Assembly (NCBI GenBank): GCA_964629965.1
Contig: CAZVRZ010000224.1
Span: 1-7,157 of the forward strand
Reading direction: 5' to 3'
From: CAZVRZ01 sp964629965
Lineage (GTDB): Bacteria > Chloroflexota > Anaerolineae > Anaerolineales > UBA4823
DNA length: 7,157 nt
Shown here: one piece after another, positions 1-6,769 of the stretch
Layout: every line of letters begins with the position of its first letter
How positions within the stretch are numbered: position 1 is the first letter of the stretch
Program-made: the position numbers and the translations under genes
Notes under the pieces: generated by a model
What the model saw: the letters and a program-made list of their open reading frames with translations, nothing else
What the model was told of the DNA's origin: nothing
Databases searched by the model: none

Positions 1-2218
1 GGGCCGGCGCTTCATGGGTCAAACACACACAGGGTAGAATGACTTCCTCAAGACCAGCGCCGCCATGATAACCACGCCGGGGATTATGCCCAAAGTACGA
101 ACCTGTAGCCGTCAGCAGCGCCATACGCTGATTTTTGTCAACAACGATGTGCAGGTCGCTGGTTGTAACTGCATCTTCTGGGGGGATTTGATTACCTGTC
201 AAGAAAACAAAACGTTCGCCCGATCCGGGTTGAGCTTCGCCGCGACGCAGCTTTTTGTCTCGGTGCCAGGTGTGCCCATGATCGCTCGTTAGGAGAACTT
301 GCCAGCCAGACTCAATCCCTTTGCGAACAATTTGAACCAATGAACCCAGATCTTCTAACATCGGTAAACGGACGCTGGTGGTCGCGTTTTTGAGATCATC
401 ATCGATTGCATTGATGATGACTGCCAACACATCCACCTGGTGAAACTGGAGATCGTTGAAAATCTGCTGATCATCCCAGTTCGTTTTGTTATATAACCGC
501 ACCCGCTTGTCTGAGAAAGCCGCTTGCAAGGCTTTCCCTTCGCTGGTGGTCGCTTTTTTTTCGTAAGTCTCATCGTCATCCAAACGGTCGGTAGGCAGCG
601 CATTTAGAAACAGCGCTTTGCGAGAGACGGCCGTAACCGATGGCAGCAGAGAAAGTGTTGGTCCCCCCGAACGGCCATAAACGGCTGGCGTTTTCTTGGT
701 CCATTGCTCCAACAGATGGTAGTAATCCGGGTAACTCATGCTATCCAGGACGATCAACAAAACCCGCTGACTCGGGCGATGAAGATCATCGCTTTGAAGC
801 AGTGTGCGGATATTCCAGTTGAGCAGGCGGTGTGTGCCATAAATACCAGCGCCGCGATCATGGATTGCCGCCTCATACCCGGCCAGGTATTCTGCGGCAA
901 AACGAGCATTGCATTGGTTGCGCCAGCTCCAGTAGGATTGCAATAAGCTTTGGATAGGCGTTTCCAAACCTGTTCCCTGGCCCATGTCGGCCATCAGGCG
1001 CAGGGCAGATAGATCCAGGAATGCGCCTTGCTCTGCATACCATCTGGCCCACACGGCAACTCCCGAAATGGATTTGACGGCTTCAAATTGGCTTTGCCAA
1101 CGAACCACCAACGCCGCCATTTCCCCTAGTGCGTCTAACCGGCCGCGATAATCTGGGGCGGAGAAATGCTCATCCAACCGTTTGACCTGTGCAGCAGCTT
1201 CCACGTCACGGACGGCCAGGCGTTCCGCCAAACGTAAACTTTCTTTCTCTAACAAGGCCGGGAACCAGGGGTTGTAAGCTTCTGCCGGCAGAACATTGGA
1301 CAAATCATCTTGGGCGGCTTTTAGGATTGATTGCCGTGTAGAAGAATGCAAGGCAGCCAGCGCTCCGGTTGCCAAGTCACTCACCATAGCCACCGCTTGA
1401 TTTTCTGAGTTCTTGCGTTCAGTAACCAGGAGCGCCCGCAATGGATTTAGGCCAGCCCAGTTAGGCATCAAGTTCACGGCCTGCTCCGCCGCCATCATCA
1501 GCCCCGTCCGCACCACCTCTTCGGCGCGGCCCGGTTTTTCTGCCGCCCAGGCCAGGATGGAGACAAAGTCCGTCGCTGTGGATTTTTCTACGGTATGCTG
1601 GCGTAGCTGCTCTTGCAGCAAGGTCAACATTAAGGCTTCGGGAGGGTTGGGCTGGTGACGTTGAATGGCAACCAGTTCAGCGAGGATCTTTTGCGGCGTT
1701 TGCCCTTGAACTTTGAACCCAAAACTGGCCTGGATCAATAATTGCTCCAAGTCGCTGCGTGTAACTGCCCAATAGCGCATATCCGTTCCACCCGACAGAC
1801 GGATGAGATCATCTAAATGAGCTAACACACTGGGCCGCCATTCCAGGTAGTCCACTTCGGGCGGCCATTCCCAATGGGTAATCGCAGACAATCGGTGACG
1901 CAACCCCAAGCGATAAGGGGTTTTATTATGCGCTCGGGCACGAATATCTAAAGGCGGTTGGAACCCGTTGCCGGCATGGTAAACAATAATCACATGCTCG
2001 TTACATGCTTTGCTCAGCCCTCGGCGCAGAACCAACTCAGATTGGGTGTAAACAAGCGTCCATTCTGCAGCTTGAAATTGGACGGGGCAGATTTCATCTG
2101 TCGGGGATCCCAATAAACTGCCCCAATCTACTTCAATCAGCAGCAAATCTTTGACCACCTCACTACGGTCGGTCTGGTCGAGCAATAAGCGAATGGCGCC
2201 GAGCAGTGTATCGTCCAT
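1..2218 (-). CDS. pglZ: BREX type 2-like phosphatase-fold protein PglZ (C-terminus cut by window edge)
   Basis: PglZ is the signature protein of BREX phage-exclusion systems, a cytoplasmic alkaline-phosphatase-superfamily protein that works with the large BREX ATPase and the methyltransferase PglX. The frame starts at ATG 2218 and stays open for 739 codons to the left edge, so the C-terminus is missing. The first ~485 residues form the poorly conserved N-terminal half. The PglZ domain follows: LLIVLDSMSY with the metal-type Asp at D492, LLPSVTAVSR with T529 in the nucleophile region, AVIINAIDDDL, LLTSDHGHTW with D646, H647 and H649, and GYHGGAGLEEVILP with H718. The spacing and wording of these motifs resemble type 2 PglZ more than the type 1 or 3 forms. 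The start is 9 bases after the pglY stop and has no clear Shine-Dalgarno sequence, so translation is probably coupled to pglY. A GTG directly upstream (2221) is an alternative start. No frameshift was seen. The family assignment is secure; the subtype is inferred. Confidence 0.92.
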   Translation of the reverse strand, partial: MDDTLLGAIRLLLDQTDRSEVVKDLLLIEVDWGSLLGSPTDEICPVQFQAAEWTLVYTQSELVLRRGLSKACNEHVIIVYHAGNGFQPPLDIRARAHNKTPYRLGLRHRLSAITHWEWPPEVDYLEWRPSVLAHLDDLIRLSGGTDMRYWAVTRSDLEQLLIQASFGFKVQGQTPQKILAELVAIQRHQPNPPEALMLTLLQEQLRQHTVEKSTATDFVSILAWAAEKPGRAEEVVRTGLMMAAEQAVNLMPNWAGLNPLRALLVTERKNSENQAVAMVSDLATGALAALHSSTRQSILKAAQDDLSNVLPAEAYNPWFPALLEKESLRLAERLAVRDVEAAAQVKRLDEHFSAPDYRGRLDALGEMAALVVRWQSQFEAVKSISGVAVWARWYAEQGAFLDLSALRLMADMGQGTGLETPIQSLLQSYWSWRNQCNARFAAEYLAGYEAAIHDRGAGIYGTHRLLNWNIRTLLQSDDLHRPSQRVLLIVLDSMSYPDYYHLLEQWTKKTPAVYGRSGGPTLSLLPSVTAVSRKALFLNALPTDRLDDDETYEKKATTSEGKALQAAFSDKRVRLYNKTNWDDQQIFNDLQFHQVDVLAVIINAIDDDLKNATTSVRLPMLEDLGSLVQIVRKGIESGWQVLLTSDHGHTWHRDKKLRRGEAQPGSGERFVFLTGNQIPPEDAVTTSDLHIVVDKNQRMALLTATGSYFGHNPRRGYHGGAGLEEVILPCVCLTHEAPA

Positions 2219-2227
2219 CACAACAAC

Positions 2228-5200
2228 TTATTCTTTCGACTTGCTCACAACGACTTTGAGGATGATTTCGATCTCGCCTTGCAGCGAGGCAAAAGCATCC
2301 TGGCCTAATAGGTCTTGCAACCAGGCTTCGGTTTGAGCCTGGCTGATGTCAATCGTATTCCCAGCCGAGACAACTTGCGCTGAGGCCACTTTTATTTTCT
2401 TGTCAGACCGGGTAGTCTTAATCTCAACATCAACCACTGCCGCGCCGTTGCCTTTGGTTTCCGGCTGGCGAATGGCATCGTCAATCACTTTGTTCGCCTG
2501 CTTGTTCCAACTTGCCAGGTGGCTAGATAATTCAGCCGTTTCATCTGTCCCGATCAGCGCCTGGCGCAGCCCGGCCAGCGCATCGATTGCGCCAACCTGG
2601 TTGTTTTTCGCCAGCGTGATCACCCGGTTCAGCGTATCGGTTTGCAGCAAGCCCAATGTCTCAAGGGTTTGAGCTCGGCGGGCAAGTTGCTTCACCGCCT
2701 GCTCGCGGGTCAGGTTCGCCCGGGATGGCTTCCACACCAACAACGCTCGCAGGCCTTCATAACCGTCCAGATCAGAACGGACAGCCAGCCCGTTCAACTG
2801 AATAGCAGCCTCAACACCGCCAAAACGCAGTGAATCTTCAGGCCGGATAGCCAAAGCCTGCAAAGCCGTGTTTAATTTCTTTTGTAGATCACTCAAAACC
2901 GCCTGGGCCGTGTTAGCGGCAGCATTCACCTGCCGCCATAGCGCGTCTTGCGCTGCGATGGTGAGTTCTTCTGCAGCGGGGCGAATCTGCCAGACCTCTT
3001 GGGCGAAATTCTTTGCTTGTACCCATTCTTGCGGCGCCAGGCGTTCGCCTTGCTCTAAAGTCAAGCCATCCAAACCACCATAATCAACGCGCGGGATGGC
3101 CTGGCTGCCTTTTAAGGCGCGATAGCCCCTGGCGCGCACCAGAAAGAGCAGAAAAGTATCGGATAGATCGCGGCTGAAGCCAAAAGCTTCTTCCAGGCCG
3201 CGGCGGATTTTATCGGTTTCAACGCGCTTGCCGGTGGCCAACTCGTCCAATTTGGTCAGATAGCGCGAGTTCGGGCGGAGAGTCCATTGGGTGGCGCCGC
3301 GCTCTGCCAATTCAAGCGGTTCACCCAAACGCGTCAGCCAACCGTCCAGGTCAGGGTTCCTGGGCACTGAACCCGAGCCAACCGCAGATGGGATCATGAA
3401 TTCTTCCAACAGGTGGCGCAAGTTACGCTGATTGGCCTCGATGGCGGCAGAAAAGCGAGGGTGGTATGGGTAGAGCCTGTCAAAAACCGTGCTGCCAATG
3501 CGATCCAGCGCCGCCCCCAGGCTGTCGGCATCCAGAGAGGGGGTGATCGTAGCATCCAAAAAGGTCACATCCGCCCCAGTGCCTTTATAGACCTGCACTA
3601 GGCGATCGCTGACGGCACGCGCCTTGCTGATCTTCTGGCCGACCAGCTTCTGTTCCAGCGCCTGGCGCTGGCTGCGCCCATAATCTTCCAGGTAGGCGTT
3701 GGGGTTGCCTTCCAGTTCCAGGATTTTGGCGTACTCTTCCAGGTCGCGAATATCATCCGGCGTGAATTCCACCGGCAGCCAGAAACCGACCGGGCCAGGC
3801 TGCAATTTGGCGCGCGCCCGCTCAATGACCTTCAAGTCTTCGTCACGGGGATGATTTTTATCCGCTTCAAACGGAATATCAATAAACAGCGCGAATTCCA
3901 TACCTACCGGCACGGCCATCTGGTCAAAAGTCAGTTCAGCAATGTTGACAAAGCGCACTTTGCCGCGCCGCTTGGTGCCGCGCCAGGCGCATTCGTAGTT
4001 GGGAATTTCGCTATTCTGGATCGGCCGGTTCATCAGCGTCTTCATCAGGCCGTTGAAGGCTTCCAAGCGCTGCCGCCAGTTCACCTGCACCCGTTTGAGC
4101 ACATCGGCCAATTGCACCCCAGAGGCCAGGGAAATGCCGACTACGCCTAGCGCATGGTTGGTGGGTTTAGGGTTAAAGCGCACCAGCTCGCTGCGGTTAT
4201 CAAGTTCGCTCAGGATTTGGGCAATGGATGTGTAAGAGCCAATGGCTGTGCGCCCGCGCAGATCCTGGTAATTCAAGTGGAGAATACGCTCCACGGTAAT
4301 ATCATTACGCAGCGTTTTCGTCAGCCCGCACAACAAAACAGTTTTGACAATCAAACGGGCGCGCTCCGCTTTGTCTGTGTCGTCAGCATATAGATCATCA
4401 ATCATTGGCAGCAGACGGTCATAGTACGTTTGGCGTACAGCATCCAGCTCGGCATTGATTGAGCCGCCGGTCAGCCCCTGGGGAAGAAAAACCACATCGA
4501 AAAGCGAGGCGAAGGGGATCAGGGAACCGATCGGCAAATTAGCATTGCGTTCGATGAGCAGTTCATATAGGAGCCGGATGGCCGCCCGCTCGCGGCTCAA
4601 GCGCGCCGTGATGTCAATCAGCGTGCGGATCAACGCCGGGTGGAAAGGATAAACCCGGCGGAAATCGACCAGGGTAAAATCTTGCAGCAGGGTGATGCGT
4701 GTTTCTTCTTCCAGTCCGTTGATGGTTTCTTCAACCGCGCGCTGGAGTAAATCTTCCATGCCACGGCGCACCCGCAGCACACGTTCTTGGACAATCGGGA
4801 TCAGTTCCGTATCAGCCAGGTCGGTCGTCTCTGGAAAGCGGTCTTTGTGGTGATCAATCGCCTCAAAAACCCGCTGTTGGCTGGAGTCATCCGGCACGGT
4901 TTCCTGAATATTGCGCTGCTTGGAAACAATTGACCACAGAGGAATCACGCGATCCAGGGCCGAGTTATCTGCCAAAGCAACCAGGTCGTTGAACTCATCA
5001 ATATAATCCCGCCCACTTTTACCTGTCAGGTACAGGATCAACTCGTCAATCAAGAACACAATCCCAAAAAAGTTGTTGGCTTTGGCATGGCGGGTCAAAG
5101 TGGCCATGCCATCCGAGAACTTATCCGGGTAGAGTTGCACCTTTTCTGAGCGGCCAGCCTGGCGGTATTCCAGAATCGTCTTGGCCAGGGCGTCTTTTTC

Positions 5201-5800
5201 TTCCTGATCACCCTTGGCTGAACGATCAAAGCGCTTGCGGCTGATCCCGCTGGCCTGCTCTAACTGCTGGAATACCGTTTCGCCATAGCGCTCCACCTCG
5301 GCGCGGAAGCTAGCGATCACTTTATCAGCATCGCTAAACTCGCACGGCGGCAGCCCCAGGCTTTGCAGGCGGGCATTGGCGGCGTTGTAGCATGCCATGC
5401 GCAGGCTGGATTGTCCCAGCATATAGACCGGGATGACCAGGATGGGATGCTCCCCTAGCCAGGCCTGGTGGGTGTTCTGGATCGAGCGAATGATTTCATG
5501 CTCTTTTTCCCAGACCACCGGGTTGTTTTCCAGGATCAACCCCAGAATGGACATGAAATGGGATTTGCCCGAACCAAATGAGCCGTGCAGGTAATGACCC
5601 TGACCGGCCTCCTGGCGAACGCAACTGGCGATGATGCGATCCACCAACCGCTCTAGCGCCGTTCCCACCGTAGGCGTGATCACATAATCGCGCACGTTTT
5701 CCTGGATCACCTGCGCGGCATCGAAATCTTGTATCTTTACGATGCACGGCGGCACCGCAGGCGGGAGATCAAAGACTGTATTGACCGTTTGATTCAGCAT
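2228..5800 (-). CDS. pglY: BREX type 2-like large P-loop ATPase PglY
   Basis: This protein of about 1190 residues has the size and N-terminal pattern of PglY, the large ATPase of BREX type 2 (the counterpart of BrxC in type 1). With the ATG at 5800, the Walker A GSFGSGKS is at residues 73-80 (bases 5561-5584) inside YLHGSFGSGKSHFM. The Walker B IVFLIDEL has its Asp-Glu at 252-253 (base 5047 downward). A WSIVSKQRN segment follows, as in related ATPases. The long remainder has no motif I can name and no membrane segment. The frame can be extended to GTG 5821 or ATG 5818 (1197 or 1196 residues), but nothing resembling a ribosome site precedes those. ATG 5800 has a weak AAGAGA seven bases upstream and gives an N-terminus MLNQTVNTVFDLP that reads like family members. 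The gene is followed within 9 bases by pglZ, the usual type 2 partner. Its first bases overlap a 64-codon reading frame that starts at 5963, so its translation may depend on that upstream frame. Confidence 0.9.
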   Translation of the reverse strand: MLNQTVNTVFDLPPAVPPCIVKIQDFDAAQVIQENVRDYVITPTVGTALERLVDRIIASCVRQEAGQGHYLHGSFGSGKSHFMSILGLILENNPVVWEKEHEIIRSIQNTHQAWLGEHPILVIPVYMLGQSSLRMACYNAANARLQSLGLPPCEFSDADKVIASFRAEVERYGETVFQQLEQASGISRKRFDRSAKGDQEEKDALAKTILEYRQAGRSEKVQLYPDKFSDGMATLTRHAKANNFFGIVFLIDELILYLTGKSGRDYIDEFNDLVALADNSALDRVIPLWSIVSKQRNIQETVPDDSSQQRVFEAIDHHKDRFPETTDLADTELIPIVQERVLRVRRGMEDLLQRAVEETINGLEEETRITLLQDFTLVDFRRVYPFHPALIRTLIDITARLSRERAAIRLLYELLIERNANLPIGSLIPFASLFDVVFLPQGLTGGSINAELDAVRQTYYDRLLPMIDDLYADDTDKAERARLIVKTVLLCGLTKTLRNDITVERILHLNYQDLRGRTAIGSYTSIAQILSELDNRSELVRFNPKPTNHALGVVGISLASGVQLADVLKRVQVNWRQRLEAFNGLMKTLMNRPIQNSEIPNYECAWRGTKRRGKVRFVNIAELTFDQMAVPVGMEFALFIDIPFEADKNHPRDEDLKVIERARAKLQPGPVGFWLPVEFTPDDIRDLEEYAKILELEGNPNAYLEDYGRSQRQALEQKLVGQKISKARAVSDRLVQVYKGTGADVTFLDATITPSLDADSLGAALDRIGSTVFDRLYPYHPRFSAAIEANQRNLRHLLEEFMIPSAVGSGSVPRNPDLDGWLTRLGEPLELAERGATQWTLRPNSRYLTKLDELATGKRVETDKIRRGLEEAFGFSRDLSDTFLLFLVRARGYRALKGSQAIPRVDYGGLDGLTLEQGERLAPQEWVQAKNFAQEVWQIRPAAEELTIAAQDALWRQVNAAANTAQAVLSDLQKKLNTALQALAIRPEDSLRFGGVEAAIQLNGLAVRSDLDGYEGLRALLVWKPSRANLTREQAVKQLARRAQTLETLGLLQTDTLNRVITLAKNNQVGAIDALAGLRQALIGTDETAELSSHLASWNKQANKVIDDAIRQPETKGNGAAVVDVEIKTTRSDKKIKVASAQVVSAGNTIDISQAQTEAWLQDLLGQDAFASLQGEIEIILKVVVSKSKE

Positions 5801-5838
5801 ATGCTTGTCTCTTATCATCACAAGGGCAATCTACTTGT

Positions 5839-5963
5839 TTAACACTTTTGGGCTGAAATAAATTTTCCAGTTGCTTGCGACCCACAAAAACGATTGGTCT
5901 TGTTAGTTTGAAATCGGCTTTATCAACCAGGCTAAATTTTCGGATATTTAGACGTTCAATCAT
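5839..5963 (-). pseudogene. Broken N-terminal fragment of a RecF/SMC-like AAA ATPase
   Basis: From ATG 5963 the frame reads MIERLNIRKFSLVDKADF and then KLTRPIVFVGR. This is the typical opening of RecF/SMC/DUF3696-type ATPases, where a Walker A loop of the form VGxNxxGKS comes next. In the original frame the motif is lost (VGRKQLENLF). Adding one base after 5875 restores GRNATGK, the Walker A shape, followed by Phe instead of the expected Ser/Thr. The restored frame ends after seven more residues at TAA 5841-5839. So the fragment carries a one-base deletion in the P-loop, a changed P-loop residue and loss of the rest of the gene. The unshifted frame continues to TGA 5771-5769 as a 64-residue peptide that overlaps the start of pglY. 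The gene lies 14 bases after the stop of the 262-residue protein. It is best read as a decayed or recombined ATPase start. A functional leader peptide is the alternative. Confidence 0.7.
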
Positions 5964-5969
5964 CTACTA

Positions 5970-5975
5970 CTCCTT
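5970..5975 (-). promoter_or_regulatory. Strong Shine-Dalgarno site before the broken ATPase fragment
   Basis: The minus strand reads AAGGAGTAGTAGATG, a near-perfect Shine-Dalgarno sequence six bases before ATG 5963. It lies directly after the stop of the 262-residue gene. It supports ATG 5963 as a genuine former or current start and suggests ribosomes still load here, just ahead of pglY, which has no comparable site of its own. Confidence 0.7.
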
Positions 5976-5977
5976 CA

Positions 5978-6766
5978 TCAAGGGAAAAGGCGACCATCGG
6001 GACGCACTCTACGCACAGGATTGCCTGCCATGTCAATCACATCCCAATGATCGCGATGTAGTAGATCCCAACACCAGATATTTCCGTTGGCATCCAGAAA
6101 ACCCGATTGCCCTTTCTTGGTTGTTGATTTTGGAAAATTTATGATCCCCCCATGAGTTCTAGGTGGTTGGTACGAATATGGCCCCGTTCGCGGGAGACAT
6201 TCAATTCCCCATTGATAGACACCAGCCCATTGGTTTGGTTCGAAAACATCTATCCGACAAACCAGTTGTTGGGCAGGAGCGGGCTTATAGATTTCCAGAA
6301 CGCCGTTGCCCCGCGATGCAACGAACATGCCATCAAAGGAAGGTTTTTTTTCTTGCCAGCAAGTTTCACTGCTGGCCATGAGCTTTAGCCACTCTTCCCG
6401 TGTTTGAGGTGAATGAGGCCTAATCCCCAAGAAGCTGGCCGGGATGATAACGGCGGGCATTTTATCAGGATTACGAGTAATAGCTCTATTCAACACGGGT
6501 AAGTACGCGGTGAGCACCGTATTGAGAGGGCCAGTAAGCTGGTTGGCTTGTTGCGACATACGCCAGGGGAACTCGATCAGTAGCTGTTGTAACAAGGATT
6601 TCGACAAACACCAGTGAGTATTTTGCCTGGCAAGTATAGCCTGATTATGCAGATCAACCGTTGCAAAAAAAAGCAGAAGCTGATCAGGAGCATATTGATA
6701 TATATTTGGATCAGACACCAGTATATTCAAATCTGGAACGATCAGAAGGTGAGGTATTCCAGGCAT
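5978..6766 (-). CDS. Uncharacterised 262-residue protein with a toxin-like C-terminal module
   Basis: I do not recognise this gene as a named family. The start at ATG 6766 is well supported: GAGGAG lies six bases upstream, and the gene begins 3 bases after the ATPase stop, so the two look like a co-translated pair. Residues 8-20 (LIVPDLNILVSDP) have the hydrophobic-strand-plus-Asp look of a PIN-like nuclease start, but further PIN acidic residues cannot be placed. Residues 145-190 hold a Phe/Trp-rich segment. The last 41 residues (222-262), with GNIWCWDLLHRDHWDV and then RRVRPDGRLFP, resemble the C-terminal RNase modules of polymorphic toxins and of colicin E3, where a WDxxH motif contributes catalytic Asp and His; here these are D234 and H237. 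The Glu expected four residues after the His is Trp, so activity is uncertain. There is no signal peptide and no membrane segment. The likely role is effector or partner of the adjacent ATPase, by context only. Confidence 0.75.
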   Translation of the reverse strand: MPGIPHLLIVPDLNILVSDPNIYQYAPDQLLLFFATVDLHNQAILARQNTHWCLSKSLLQQLLIEFPWRMSQQANQLTGPLNTVLTAYLPVLNRAITRNPDKMPAVIIPASFLGIRPHSPQTREEWLKLMASSETCWQEKKPSFDGMFVASRGNGVLEIYKPAPAQQLVCRIDVFEPNQWAGVYQWGIECLPRTGPYSYQPPRTHGGIINFPKSTTKKGQSGFLDANGNIWCWDLLHRDHWDVIDMAGNPVRRVRPDGRLFP

Positions 6767-6769
6767 ACA

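Noticed and set aside
355..603. Minus-strand 82-codon frame
   Set aside because: It is in a different frame from pglZ and lies within the conserved PglZ domain; the pglZ frame reads the recognisable protein here.
65..946. Plus-strand open frames of 60-80 codons
   Set aside because: They lie opposite the PglZ coding frame, which holds all the active-site motifs in one continuous frame; their translations show no protein-like pattern.
2346..4652. Many plus-strand frames of 60-108 codons opposite pglY, plus a minus-strand frame at 3598-3825
   Set aside because: They are shadows of a long, motif-bearing coding sequence; none has a ribosome site or recognisable content.
5496..5747. Minus-strand 83-codon frame over the pglY Walker A region
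   Set aside because: It is out of frame with pglY, and the GSFGSGKS motif is read in the pglY frame.
5801..5838. A separate promoter for pglY in the short space before it
   Set aside because: No -35/-10 pair with acceptable spacing could be read there, and the tight gene packing argues for a shared transcript.
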